DNA of 64,000 nt from JABDMH01 sp965223165 (lineage in GTDB: Bacteria > Bacteroidota > Bacteroidia > Chitinophagales > Saprospiraceae): positions 124,001 through 188,000 of the forward strand of contig CBDCVQ010000013.1 of assembly GCA_965223165.1 (NCBI GenBank), written 5' to 3'. A program made the position numbers and the translations under genes. Shown piece after piece: positions 1 through 8,555 of this stretch. Position 1 is the stretch's first letter. Each line of letters opens with the position of its first letter. Below the pieces are notes generated by a model. The model ran no database searches. It was not told the origin of the DNA and saw nothing but the letters and a program-made list of their open reading frames with translations.

Positions 1-480
1 GTGGTCTTGGCTGTATTCAAAAGTGTAGGGGCGCGCGGGATCCAGGAGCATGTTGCCCAGCAATAGATCTTGCAGTTGGCCGAACGAAACCGGAATCTCG
101 AATTCCCGGTCAAATTCATCGTAACTCTCTGCTACGAAGCTTTTCTCCAGTCGATTGATGGCAAAGATGGAATCAGGTCGAATCAAGATGCGGGCTCCTT
201 CAAAGCCCAGGATAGATGCCGTCACCCAGATGAACGAATCCTGCTGCATCCGTAGGTTGGACACAAAGGACAGGCGCTGCTCCCCATCATCGTATTTGAT
301 CTTTGCCTTGGCATTAAAGATGGGCGAGTTCACTTGGTTGCCCGCCAGCGCCCTCATGACGTAGCGTTGGGATCGTTCGACCAGCGACATGGCGTCACTT
401 CCGGCCCGCTTGGACGAGTGACAGCTCAAGAATAGGCTGGTCAGGAGCAGCAAGACCGCGGTGGGTGTGGCTGACCTCAT
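1..480 (-). CDS. DUF4292-like lipoprotein (partial, runs off window)
   Basis: Only the first 160 codons lie in the window; the gene continues past base 1. The protein opens with a lipoprotein signal (MRSATPTAVLLLLTSLFLSC, lipobox LFLSC) and continues with a beta-rich segment containing FNAKAKIKY and FIWVTASILGFEGARILI. This matches the DUF4292 / LolB-like outer-membrane-associated lipoproteins common in Bacteroidota, where a strand pair precedes a 'sil.GfE..r' segment. The start ATG at 480 overlaps the stop codon of the upstream TPR gene (ATGA), so the two are very probably translationally coupled. The function of the family is not established; a LolB-like lipid or lipoprotein carrier role is an inference from fold. 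Confidence 0.7.
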   Translation of the reverse strand, partial: MRSATPTAVLLLLTSLFLSCHSSKRAGSDAMSLVERSQRYVMRALAGNQVNSPIFNAKAKIKYDDGEQRLSFVSNLRMQQDSFIWVTASILGFEGARILIRPDSIFAINRLEKSFVAESYDEFDREFEIPVSFGQLQDLLLGNMLLDPARPYTFEYSQDH

Positions 481-2207
481 TGGGCTTCTATTAGTCGTTC
501 TTCTTCGATCTTTCTGTCCAGCCACTTTGATCCCTCTCCCTGATCCCGAGCGGACTTCCAGTATCTGACCGCCTTATCTTTCTGATCCAGGGTGTAGAGT
601 ATGTCTCCCATGTTTTCTAAGATGAAGGCATATTGATCACCTCCGTTGGCCAGGGCGGTCTCCATGGTCTTGAGCGCCGGATCCGGCTTGCCCTGTCGGT
701 AGAAGATCCAAGCCTTGGTCGCCAGGTATCTCGGATTTTCCCGGTCCTGACCGAGCGCCTTGTCTACCATCATCTCGGCCTGAGCCAAGTCGGCTCCCCG
801 CGTGGCCAGGTGATAACTAAAGTCATTGAGAATGCGGGGATCGTTGGGCTCCAGCAGTAGAGCTTTTTCGTAGGCGGCGTCTGATCGGTCATAGTCGCCC
901 TGTGCATAGTAGGCTTTGCCTTGCAGGGCCAGGATGCTCAGTCTCAATTCTTTGTTGCGGCCACTCATCATCAGTGCTTGCTCCAGCGCATCGGTAGCCA
1001 GGTCATAGGCTTTCAGGTCTACCTGTGCCAATCCATGGAGATAATATAGCATGGCTTGGTTGGGGAAAAGATCCATCGCCTCATTGGAGTATCGGGCCAG
1101 GTCGGTCAGTTGCCTGACCTCGGCCATGGACATCAGCATTTGCTCCCAGACGAGGTAGTTTGATTCGTCGAGTTCAAGGGTCTGCTTGTATCGTTCGATG
1201 GCCTCATCGTGTCTTCCGACGAGGGAGAGCACATCTCCGTGGATAGCAAAAGCCTTGGGATCCCGTGGATGCGTCTTTTCGAGGATGTTGACCAGCTCCA
1301 GGAGATGCACGAGCTCCGACTGATCATTTTGCTTTTGCAGCCGTCGAATGTAGGGCATCAACTCGGCGATCTTGACGTCGATGTCCGCCTGCTCGTTCTC
1401 TATGATGGGCTTGATCGAGTTGAGATAGCTGCTATGATTGCCCTGCTTCTTAAACGTGCTGGCCAGGGCCACATTGGCTCGAGCGTCCTGCGGATCGATC
1501 TCGAGTATCTGGCGATAGACATCTTCGGCCTGTCCCGGCTTGTTGATTTGCTTGTAATAGGTGGCGAGAATGTGCTTGATCTTTGTGTCTTGAGGCAAAG
1601 CCTCGGTCAATAGCTTTAGCTCGTCCAGCGCTTGTTTCTTCTTGCCCTGTCGCTTGTAGAGATCGTGCTTGATGAGCGATGTCTTCTCGGTGATTCCGGA
1701 TCGATCTTCCATCTCGTCCAGGATCTCGATGGCTCGGGCATGGTTTTCGGCTCTTGAGTAGAGGTAAGCTTTCCGCTCCAAAAACCTTATGTCTCTTGGG
1801 AATAGCTCGGTGAGTCGCTCATAGGTGTAGGCGGCCTGCCCAAATCGCTCAGCGTCCTCCTGGATATCGGCCTTCAGTAGCAGATACCATTTGTTGGAGC
1901 CGTCGATACCGAGGGCCAGATTGATATGATGGAGGCCATCTTCGTATTCCTTCTGCTCGTGCAAGATGCCAGCCAGCTCGTAGGCAGCCACATCATGGTT
2001 GCGATATTTGGATAGGATTTGCTTGAACAGGTCTGCCGCTGCCTCCTGATCTCCGAGCAACTTATGCTTCTTGGCCTCGATAAACAGCTTTTCGATCGTG
2101 ACTTGCTCTTCCGTATAGCGCTTGTCTTGGGCAGCAAGATCCGTGCTGCATACCAGGAGGCACCAGATCACAATGGCCGATAGGAGATACGTAGGCTGTC
2201 TAGACAT
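477..2207 (-). CDS. Secreted tetratricopeptide-repeat protein
   Basis: 576 aa with a Sec signal peptide (hydrophobic stretch about residues 9-25, cleavage after DLAAQ). The rest is a continuous array of helical TPR units, for example PGQAEDVYRQILEIDPQDARANVALA, split over the middle of the protein, and YDRSDAAYEKALLLEPNDPRILNDF towards the end. TPR solenoids mediate protein-protein contacts; no enzymatic domain is visible, so it is probably a periplasmic scaffold. It lies 46 bp downstream of pyk and overlaps the DUF4292-like lipoprotein gene by 4 bp (ATGA). TPR plus DUF4292 is a recurrent pair in Bacteroidota and suggests an envelope-assembly role. The start at 2207 is supported by the signal peptide. 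Confidence 0.85.
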   Translation of the reverse strand: MSRQPTYLLSAIVIWCLLVCSTDLAAQDKRYTEEQVTIEKLFIEAKKHKLLGDQEAAADLFKQILSKYRNHDVAAYELAGILHEQKEYEDGLHHINLALGIDGSNKWYLLLKADIQEDAERFGQAAYTYERLTELFPRDIRFLERKAYLYSRAENHARAIEILDEMEDRSGITEKTSLIKHDLYKRQGKKKQALDELKLLTEALPQDTKIKHILATYYKQINKPGQAEDVYRQILEIDPQDARANVALASTFKKQGNHSSYLNSIKPIIENEQADIDVKIAELMPYIRRLQKQNDQSELVHLLELVNILEKTHPRDPKAFAIHGDVLSLVGRHDEAIERYKQTLELDESNYLVWEQMLMSMAEVRQLTDLARYSNEAMDLFPNQAMLYYLHGLAQVDLKAYDLATDALEQALMMSGRNKELRLSILALQGKAYYAQGDYDRSDAAYEKALLLEPNDPRILNDFSYHLATRGADLAQAEMMVDKALGQDRENPRYLATKAWIFYRQGKPDPALKTMETALANGGDQYAFILENMGDILYTLDQKDKAVRYWKSARDQGEGSKWLDRKIEEERLIEAQ

Positions 2208-2253
2208 GCTAACTTAACGTCCTGCAGTTGTAGAGATTGCTCGTACGGAGCAG

Positions 2254-3687
2254 TTAATCCACCAACGTAATTTTAAGGAAATTCGTTCTAAACCTGCGAT
2301 GTAGCGGCATCGAACCGGTATTAACCACGTAGTCACCTTCCTTGACCGCTTTGTCCTCTCGCAAGATGTTGATGACGTCGACGATCGTCTCATCCGTGGA
2401 GGTAAACTTGTCGTAGAAGTAGGGCATCACGCCCCAGACCAGATTGAGCATACAGAGTGTCGCGATCTGATGGGAGAAGATGTAGATGGCGCAGTGGGGT
2501 CGGTAGCTTGAGATCTTAAAGGCGGTGTGCCCGGAGATCGTGATGCCTACGATGCCGCTGGCCCCGATATCTTCCGCCGTTTTGCCGGCGTTGATGCAGA
2601 TGACATCGGAATAGTAGGTGGGTGATTTATGCGAGGCCTTGGCCCGTCGCTTGATTAAGCCATGGTTGATCTCGGCTTCGTTGATGATCTTGGTCATGGC
2701 TTGGATGACTTTGGCGGGATGCCGGCCGACGGCTGTCTCAGCGCTCAGCATGACGGCGTCGGTGCCGTCCAAAACTGCGTTGGCTACGTCCAGGATCTCC
2801 GCACGGGTGGGAGAGGGATTGTGGATCATACTGTCCATCAACTGGGTAGCCACGATCACGGGTTTGCCCTTTTGCAGGCATTTGCCGATGATCATCTTTT
2901 GCATGGAGGGCAGGCGTTCCATCGGTACCTCGACACCGAGGTCCCCCCGGGCGATCATGATACCATCCGACTGCCTGACAATCTTGTCGATATGCTTGAT
3001 GGCCTGTGGCTTTTCGATCTTCGAGATCACCCGTGCCGGATGATTCTTGGCTTGGATGCGTGCCTGCAGGTCGCGGACATCGTCGGCCGATCGCACGAAG
3101 GAGAGCGCAATCCAATGCACCGGCTGTGTCAGTACAAAGTCCAGGTCTTTCACATCCTTGGCGGTCAACGAGGGCAGCGATATGGAGGTCTCCGGCAGAT
3201 TGACCCCCTTGCGAGACGAGATCTGGGTGCCGTAGAGAACTTTGAGGGTCACCTTCTCCCGGCCATCCGTCTCCAATACTTCCAGTACTACCTTGCCATC
3301 GTCCAGGATGATCTTTTCCCCTGGCTGCACGTCCTGAGGAAAGTTTTTGTAGCTGATATAAATGCGTTCTTGCGAGCCCCGGCAGGGAGTATTGACAAAG
3401 TAGAGGCGATCGCCAGGTGCGATAGGAAAACCATCGCCTTCAATGTCACCGATGCGGATCTTGGGGCCCTGCAGGTCGGCCAGGATGCCGATAAACAGGT
3501 TGTGGCGCTCATTGATCTTGATGATGTTTTCGATGACTTCCTTGTGCTGATCATGAGTACCGTGCGAGAAATTGAGGCGAAAGACATTGACCCCCGCTTC
3601 CACCAGCTCCGAGAGGGCGGCATAGGAACTAGACGCCGGTCCGACGGTTGCTATGATCTTCGTACTGCGCGGGTCGCTCTTGCTCAT
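2254..3687 (-). CDS. pyk: Pyruvate kinase
   Basis: 477 aa from ATG 3687. It catalyses phosphoenolpyruvate + ADP to pyruvate + ATP, the last step of glycolysis, in the cytoplasm. Visible family motifs are STKIIATVGPAS at the N-terminus, RLNFSHG, the B-domain region, the pyruvate kinase signature around VISKIEKPQAI (catalytic Lys), and GDLGVEVP and ATQLMDSM in the C-terminal half of the barrel. The C-terminal domain ends in GSMP and is typical in length. A longer reading from TTG 3714 is rejected because its first codons lie inside the -7 box of a perfect Bacteroidota promoter (3712-3742). The gene is divergent from acpP and heads a run with the TPR and DUF4292-like genes. Confidence 0.96.
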   Translation of the reverse strand: MSKSDPRSTKIIATVGPASSSYAALSELVEAGVNVFRLNFSHGTHDQHKEVIENIIKINERHNLFIGILADLQGPKIRIGDIEGDGFPIAPGDRLYFVNTPCRGSQERIYISYKNFPQDVQPGEKIILDDGKVVLEVLETDGREKVTLKVLYGTQISSRKGVNLPETSISLPSLTAKDVKDLDFVLTQPVHWIALSFVRSADDVRDLQARIQAKNHPARVISKIEKPQAIKHIDKIVRQSDGIMIARGDLGVEVPMERLPSMQKMIIGKCLQKGKPVIVATQLMDSMIHNPSPTRAEILDVANAVLDGTDAVMLSAETAVGRHPAKVIQAMTKIINEAEINHGLIKRRAKASHKSPTYYSDVICINAGKTAEDIGASGIVGITISGHTAFKISSYRPHCAIYIFSHQIATLCMLNLVWGVMPYFYDKFTSTDETIVDVINILREDKAVKEGDYVVNTGSMPLHRRFRTNFLKITLVD

Positions 3688-3711
3688 CCAGGTCGATTTT
3701 TTGCCAAGCGG

Positions 3712-3742
3712 CAAAGGTACTCATGAAAGAAAACTAATCAAA
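3712..3742 (-). promoter_or_regulatory. pyk promoter, Bacteroidota -33/-7 type
   Basis: Read on the minus strand, TTTG (3739-3742) is followed by exactly 19 bases and then TACCTTTG (3712-3719), a perfect match to the TTTG-N19-TAnnTTTG consensus of the primary Bacteroidota sigma factor. Transcription would start near 3705, leaving a leader of about 18 nt before ATG 3687. Confidence 0.8.
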
Positions 3743-3860
3743 GGTGAATTTTTTTGCCCCCCTTCCTGTTGGGTCTTATCGTGGCCTAAAGGGGTGATAC
3801 TGACCGCTTAGGAGCGATTGAAAAAAGGATCAAAAAATTCCTTATCCGACGGCTAAGTCC

Positions 3861-3868
3861 TATTTTTG
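3861..3868 (+). promoter_or_regulatory. Candidate -7 box of acpP
   Basis: TATTTTTG matches TAnnTTTG exactly and lies 35 bp before the acpP start. The expected -33 position (3838-3841) reads TTCC and is a poor match, so the promoter may rely on an activator or on the -7 element. The whole 3688-3902 interval is the shared divergent control region of pyk and acpP. Confidence 0.5.
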
Positions 3869-3902
3869 CCACACATTTTTTTAACCTATACAATATTTAG
3901 AT

Positions 3903-4142
3903 ATGTCGAGTATTGCTGACAGAGTAACCAAAATCATCGTTGACAAGCTGGGAGTCGATGAGTCTGAAGTCACTGCCGAAGCTAGTTTCACAAATGATTT
4001 GGGTGCTGATTCGCTTGATACTGTTGAACTTATCATGGAATTTGAGAAGGAATTTGATCTGTCGATTCCCGACGAGCAGGCGGAAAACATTCAGACGGTG
4101 GGCCACGCCATTGAATACCTCGAGAAAGAAACGCAATCATAA
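3903..4142 (+). CDS. acpP: Acyl carrier protein
   Basis: 79 aa, the normal length of ACP. Ser37 in DLGADSLDTVELIM is the phosphopantetheine attachment site, so the protein carries growing acyl chains during type II fatty acid synthesis in the cytoplasm. The start follows from the family N-terminus (SSIADRVTKIIVDKLGV). It is followed by a hairpin-type terminator and then fabF and rnc, the classical Bacteroidota acpP-fabF-rnc order. The protein is strongly acidic, as expected. Confidence 0.97.
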   Translation: MSSIADRVTKIIVDKLGVDESEVTAEASFTNDLGADSLDTVELIMEFEKEFDLSIPDEQAENIQTVGHAIEYLEKETQS

Positions 4143-4165
4143 TATCAGGGTAACACCCTCAGCTA

Positions 4166-4213
4166 GGAATCCACAAGTGAGATGTACAATCATTTGTGGA
4201 TTTCTTATTTTTG
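4166..4213 (+). terminator. Rho-independent terminator after acpP
   Basis: GGAATCCACAA (4166-4176) pairs with TTGTGGATTTC (4194-4204), giving nine perfect base pairs plus a G-T and a G-C pair, with a 17-nt loop, and is followed directly by TTATTTTT. It probably attenuates or ends acpP transcription, which would let ACP be made in excess over fabF. Confidence 0.6.
4206..4213 (+). promoter_or_regulatory. Candidate -7 box of fabF inside the acpP terminator T-tract
   Basis: TATTTTTG matches the TAnnTTTG consensus and starts 35 bp before the fabF ATG, the same distance as the candidate box before acpP. It overlaps the T-tract of the acpP terminator. The -33 position is not conserved. Confidence 0.4.
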
Positions 4214-4240
4214 CCCCCTAGTCTTTTTAAGAAATTTCAC

Positions 4241-5479
4241 ATGCGAAGAGTTGTAGTTACAGGTATGGGTGCGTTGACACCCATAGGCAACGACGTCACT
4301 ACCTATGTGGAGGGTCTAAAGGCCGGTAAGAGTGGCGCTGCCGATATCACCCATTTCGACGCATCCAATTTCAAGACTCGCTTTGCCTGCGAGGTCAAGA
4401 ACCTCAATGTGGGCCGATATCTGGACCGCCGCGAACAGCGTAAGCTGGACCGGTTTGCTCAGTACGCACTGATTGTGGCACATGAGGCGATCGAGGATGC
4501 CGGACTCCAAGTAGAAGCCCTGGACCGAGACCGGGTAGGGGTGATCTGGGGCTCAGGTATCGGAGGTTTGCGCTCCTTGGAGATTGAGATCGAGGAAAAC
4601 AAAGAGGTCGAGACACCGCGCTACAACCCCTTCATGATCCCCAAAATGATCGCGGACATTGCACCAGGGCACATCTCCATAAAGTACGGGTTCAGAGGGC
4701 CCAATGTAGGGACGATCTCGGCTTGTGCCTCCGCGACCCATGCCCTGATCAGCGCTTTGGATAGCATCCGGCTCAACCGAGCCGATATGATCGTGGCCGG
4801 TGGGTCAGAAGCGGCCGTACTGAAAGCCGGCATCGGTGGATTCAGCTCGATGAAGGCGCTGTCGCAACGCAATGACGACCCTCAAACGGCATCTCGTCCC
4901 TTTGACAAGGACCGGGATGGTTTTGTCCTGGGAGAAGGGGCGGCAGCCCTGATCTTGGAGGAGTATCAGCATGCCCGCAAGCGGGGTGCGGTCATCCATG
5001 CCGAGTTGGTCGGTGGAGGGATGACGGCAGACGCGCATCACATCACGGCACCACACCCGGAAGGCTTGGGCGCCTCCAACGTGATGCGTCTCACCCTGGC
5101 TGACGCAGGCTTGCGGCCCGACCAAGTGGACTACATCAACGTGCATGGTACCTCGACGCCGCTGGGTGATATCGCGGAGCTGAAGGCCATAAAATCCGTC
5201 TTTGGAGATCATGCCTATCAAGTCTCCATCAGCTCGACCAAGTCGATGACGGGACACCTGCTGGGCGCCTCCGGAGCCATCGAAGCGGTGGCCGGTATTG
5301 CAGCCCTCAATCACTCTTTTATTCCCCCTACCATCAACCACTTCACAGACGATCCCGACATAGATTCCCAATTTCGACTTACCTTTAACCAAGCGATTGA
5401 TAAGAAGCTAAATGTGGTCCTCAGCAATACTTTTGGCTTCGGAGGGCACAACGCGTGTGTGATATTTAAAAAAGTATGA
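4241..5479 (+). CDS. fabF: Beta-ketoacyl-ACP synthase II
   Basis: 412 aa from ATG 4241, where the canonical N-terminus MRRVVVTGMGALTPIG begins; upstream in-frame codons fall in the terminator. It performs the decarboxylative condensation of malonyl-ACP with acyl-ACP in fatty acid elongation. The thiolase-fold catalytic triad is present: Cys162 in TISACASATHA, His302 in NVHGTSTPLGD and His339 in SMTGHLLGASGA, with the C-terminal GFGGHNA motif. The length is typical. The gene follows acpP and leads into rnc 8 bp further on. Confidence 0.96.
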   Translation: MRRVVVTGMGALTPIGNDVTTYVEGLKAGKSGAADITHFDASNFKTRFACEVKNLNVGRYLDRREQRKLDRFAQYALIVAHEAIEDAGLQVEALDRDRVGVIWGSGIGGLRSLEIEIEENKEVETPRYNPFMIPKMIADIAPGHISIKYGFRGPNVGTISACASATHALISALDSIRLNRADMIVAGGSEAAVLKAGIGGFSSMKALSQRNDDPQTASRPFDKDRDGFVLGEGAAALILEEYQHARKRGAVIHAELVGGGMTADAHHITAPHPEGLGASNVMRLTLADAGLRPDQVDYINVHGTSTPLGDIAELKAIKSVFGDHAYQVSISSTKSMTGHLLGASGAIEAVAGIAALNHSFIPPTINHFTDDPDIDSQFRLTFNQAIDKKLNVVLSNTFGFGGHNACVIFKKV

Positions 5480-5486
5480 GGGTGTT

Positions 5487-6221
5487 TTGACATTAATTAA
5501 GCGATACTACAATTTCTTCTTATCACCCAATCGAGATCTGGCTAAGCGACTAAGACCCATCCTGGGATTCGTACCCAACAATATGAGCCTCTTTCAGCAG
5601 GCTTTTTACCACAAGTCAAACAATCACACACAGGGCACCAAGGGCCATCGCTACAATAATGAACGCCTGGAGTATCTGGGCGACGCCATCCTCAGTACCG
5701 TGGTGGCGGAATATCTCTTCAAGAAATATCCCAGTGCCGATGAGGGATTTCTCACCAAGATGCGAGCTAAGATCGTCAAGCGCAAGACCCTCAACTTCAT
5801 CGGGGACCAGATGGGGCTGGATATGCTGCTGCTGGAGTTTAACAACACCCGTCTAAGCAAATCCATGCTCGGCAATGCGCTGGAGGCCCTGGTGGGAGCC
5901 GTGTATCTGGAGAAAGGGTACGCCCAGACGAAGCGCTTTATCATTTCCCACATTCTCCGGGCCTACCTAGATATCCACGAACTCGAAGAGCAGGATGACA
6001 ACTTTAAGAGTCAGCTCCTCGAATGGTGCCAGAAGAACGGCAAGGACATCGCCTACGAGGTGCTGGATCGCTTTAAGGTGGACAAGCGTGACCGATTTAA
6101 GGTAGCGGTACTCATCGATGGTGATCCGATGGCCGAGGCCGAGGACTACAATAAAAAGAGTGCGGAGCAAACCGCCTCCGAACGGGCGCTGCGCAAACTC
6201 GTTGCCACTGATACCAATTAG
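5487..6221 (+). CDS. rnc: Ribonuclease III
   Basis: 244 aa. It cleaves double-stranded RNA in rRNA and mRNA processing. The RNase III signature NERLEYLGDAILS is at about residues 58-70 with its acidic metal ligands, and a second acidic site occurs in GNALEALVGAVYLEKGY near residue 131. A C-terminal dsRNA-binding domain runs from about residue 170 (FKSQLLEWCQKNG) to the end. No ATG is available at the start; TTG 5487 gives the usual Bacteroidota N-terminus, whereas the first in-frame ATG (MSLFQQAF) would remove part of the first helix. Order acpP-fabF-rnc is conserved in the phylum. Confidence 0.93.
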   Translation: MTLIKRYYNFFLSPNRDLAKRLRPILGFVPNNMSLFQQAFYHKSNNHTQGTKGHRYNNERLEYLGDAILSTVVAEYLFKKYPSADEGFLTKMRAKIVKRKTLNFIGDQMGLDMLLLEFNNTRLSKSMLGNALEALVGAVYLEKGYAQTKRFIISHILRAYLDIHELEEQDDNFKSQLLEWCQKNGKDIAYEVLDRFKVDKRDRFKVAVLIDGDPMAEAEDYNKKSAEQTASERALRKLVATDTN

Positions 6222-6375
6222 TGTTCGTCCAACAAATAACGACACACCCTGGCTGCCTCTTCGGGCGCCTGCCCTACATCATCCAATCCCGAGGCTTCGG
6301 GATACATAGCGGGAGACCATGGATTTGACTTCTTCGATCAGGCTCAGAATAGTACAGCCAGATTGTATACATACT

Positions 6376-6535
6376 GATCATTTTTGGTCTCAATCAAGGT
6401 GCAGAATATCAGCGAGCGATCTCGTAACGTTGGGCGTGGCAATGCGAGCAGTGAGGGAACCATGAAAGCCGGGTGGAGACGCATAGCATGCGCTACGGGC
6501 GAGGCCGGCGACATAGCGTAAGGCCAAAAATGATC
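6376..6535. repeat. Structured interspersed element, copy A
   Basis: A 160-bp block closed by a 15-bp inverted repeat (6376-6390 with 6521-6535, one G-T pair). Inside are a stem CTCGTA (6421-6426) / TGCGAG (6443-6448), the block AGTGAGGGAACC, a GAAA-containing turn and a CATAGC / GCTACG hairpin. The same order of blocks is found at 17324-17495. It fills most of the 348-bp gap between rnc and the next gene; no coding sequence is seen there. It could be a structured RNA or a REP-like mobile repeat. Confidence 0.55.
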
Positions 6536-6569
6536 GGCGATAAGTTATGAAACAGACCACTAGCAACCA

Positions 6570-7523
6570 ATGAAAACCCTGGAGTCCCTGCTACCGGGAT
6601 CAGATCGGATGCAACTGATGCACCGCGGCATTTTGCAACTGGAGGCCTGGCTCTCAGATCTGATTCGTACCGGTTTTCTCGAAAACGACTTTGCTCCGGA
6701 AAGCCTGGTGGAGATCAGCGCTCGTCTGGTGGATGCCAAGCTGGGTGGCTTGGCCCGCCGCGTCCGTCGTCTGGGAGAGATCGACCGCTCGGACCCTTCC
6801 TTTGCCAAGTCGCTGCTGGGTGCCTTGAGCAGTTTGTATCTCTACGTGTCTAGCTTTAAGCGGATCGACACGCTCGAGCTGCCCCTACAGCACACCATAC
6901 TCAGTCTGGGCGGTTATGCGATCAAGAAGGACAGGTTGATGGATCTACCGCCGATCGAGGATCGATGGATTGTTCTGGGGCAGACCTTGCAGCAGGAGGA
7001 CCAGCTGCGTGCCCGGCGTACCTGGCTCGCCGGTGGGCAGAGCAAGCGCACGGCTCTGGTGCTGGAGTTTGCGTTTGGGCGATCCCGCTTTGAGCACGCG
7101 TGGCACTTTCACAAGTCATATCGGGCAGAGCTGCGCTACTATCCGGGGGCTTTCCCGATCCGAGCACTGGTGACCAATAGGGTGGTGGCGTCTGCAGGCG
7201 GAGTACCTCTGGCGGCCTTCCAGGATATTGGTCGATTTGTCGATGCCTATGTCAAGGCACTATCAAAGAATCCCTGGATCGACCGTTTTCCCTGTACCCT
7301 ATCGGCGGTCAAGATCATACGTCACCAAGCGCGTTTTGTGCTGATAGATCGACAAGGGCGAATGTTGCCGATACAAGGAGATCCCTGGCACCTCTACAGC
7401 ATTGCCGGAGGCCAAGAGACGACCATATTTGGCGAGTGGAATGGCCGTAAAGTGATGATCCTTTCCTACTGGGAGAAGGGGCAGATCCACCCCTCTGACA
7501 TTCAGCTAACCATCAGATCGTAA
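6570..7523 (+). CDS. SWIM-associated-type protein lacking its SWIM zinc finger
   Basis: 317 aa, no signal peptide, so probably cytoplasmic. The segments LQLEAWLSDLIRTGF, RLVDAKLGGLARRVRRL, RWIVLGQTLQQEDQLRARRTWL and ELRYYPGAFPIRALV resemble the region that follows the SWIM zinc finger in the bacterial SWIM proteins usually encoded with MoxR ATPases and vWA proteins. The N-terminal CxCx(n)CxH finger expected before this region is absent, and no MoxR or vWA gene is nearby. The start ATG overlaps the stop of an 8-codon reading frame (6547-6573). Its 3' end overlaps the convergent caspase gene by 11 bp. The family assignment is from memory of conserved motifs; the function is unknown. Confidence 0.5.
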   Translation: MKTLESLLPGSDRMQLMHRGILQLEAWLSDLIRTGFLENDFAPESLVEISARLVDAKLGGLARRVRRLGEIDRSDPSFAKSLLGALSSLYLYVSSFKRIDTLELPLQHTILSLGGYAIKKDRLMDLPPIEDRWIVLGQTLQQEDQLRARRTWLAGGQSKRTALVLEFAFGRSRFEHAWHFHKSYRAELRYYPGAFPIRALVTNRVVASAGGVPLAAFQDIGRFVDAYVKALSKNPWIDRFPCTLSAVKIIRHQARFVLIDRQGRMLPIQGDPWHLYSIAGGQETTIFGEWNGRKVMILSYWEKGQIHPSDIQLTIRS

Positions 7524-8415
7524 AGGGCCGGGAGAATTGGGGATCGTCCATCCCAAAAGTGTCGTAATTGGGTTCTTGCTTGGCTCCTCGCTGGAACACT
7601 TTAAACCAGTGGGTCATGTCATCATGGATCTCGCGATGAAATTCCTCGTAGGTACCGTTGAACTTTCCATCGTCCCACACCTTAAGCAGCGTGCTGGTGA
7701 AGAAACCATTGTCTTTGCCGTCCTGTGAGAACTGGTGATCTCGACAGCCTGCCAGGAGTTTGACCGAGGCGTCAATGTTAGGGATGTTCTTGGGGAGTTT
7801 TCGCTTGACCTCATCGTAAAACTCTCGATTGCGTTGCGAGGTGAATATGGATACGATGGGCGGCATAAACCGATAGATGATCTCTTCGCCCTTTGCCTCC
7901 AGGGCTGACGCTCCGGAAATCATGGCTTCATCGCGTGCACTTTCACACAGGGTCGTGTGCTGGGCTGCCGCTCCCCGGGATATGGTGCCGCTATGGCAAC
8001 TGTCGGATACAATCAGCACCCGAACCCCTTTGTCAAACCTCGACCACAGCAGGAGCAACTCATCATCCAGGATCTGGCCATCGTAGAGGCACCAGGTCTC
8101 GTCATAGCCATCTCCTTCATCCCCGGAGGTATCCACCACCTGTCCGCCATGTCCGGCGTATGAGATGAAGAAGGTGTCTCCCGCGGAAAGCTCTTTCGCG
8201 GCATGCTCAATGTTTTGCACCACACTTTCGATCTTGGCATCCTCCCGCAACAGCTTGGTGGCCCGAAAGCCCTGGATCGAAGCAATCTCGTGCATAGCAT
8301 GGGCATCGGATTCGGCTCCGTGTAAGGTCCCGTGCCAGGGCTTACCATTACGTTTCTTATAGTGATTGGGATCTACACAATTGAGTCCAATGTGTAGCGA
8401 GAGTCCTTTCGCCAT
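7513..8415 (-). CDS. Caspase-family (metacaspase-like) cysteine protease
   Basis: 300 aa. This is a peptidase C14 domain with catalytic His89 in FFISYAGHGGQV and Cys140 in VLIVSDSCHSG, the classical caspase-fold dyad; the N-terminus SLHIGLNCVDPNHY and LHGAESDAHAM is also typical of metacaspases. There is no signal peptide, so it acts in the cytoplasm. It is the last gene of a minus-strand group, 140 bp downstream of the CHAT-STAND gene, and could be the executioner protease activated by that protein. Prokaryotic caspases paired with CHAT or STAND proteins are known from regulated cell death and antiphage systems; that role here is inference. Activity may be Ca2+- or proteolysis-dependent. Confidence 0.9.
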   Translation of the reverse strand: MAKGLSLHIGLNCVDPNHYKKRNGKPWHGTLHGAESDAHAMHEIASIQGFRATKLLREDAKIESVVQNIEHAAKELSAGDTFFISYAGHGGQVVDTSGDEGDGYDETWCLYDGQILDDELLLLWSRFDKGVRVLIVSDSCHSGTISRGAAAQHTTLCESARDEAMISGASALEAKGEEIIYRFMPPIVSIFTSQRNREFYDEVKRKLPKNIPNIDASVKLLAGCRDHQFSQDGKDNGFFTSTLLKVWDDGKFNGTYEEFHREIHDDMTHWFKVFQRGAKQEPNYDTFGMDDPQFSRPFTI

Positions 8416-8555
8416 ATCAAATTCGTTTTTTGGGTTTTAACTACAGGAAATAAGTGTCTAACGTCGTGCCCTCCTAAGTTCGAATAAATTCTCGACAAAT
8501 AAAAGGAGCAGCGATCCGGCAAAAGTATAAGTTTTCCTCCAGCTCCACAAAGTTT

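Noticed and set aside
2662..3726. A 354-codon open frame on the plus strand, antisense to pyk
   Set aside because: It is the complement of a certain, highly conserved gene, its composition is atypical (many Asp, His and Arg) and no family motif is seen.
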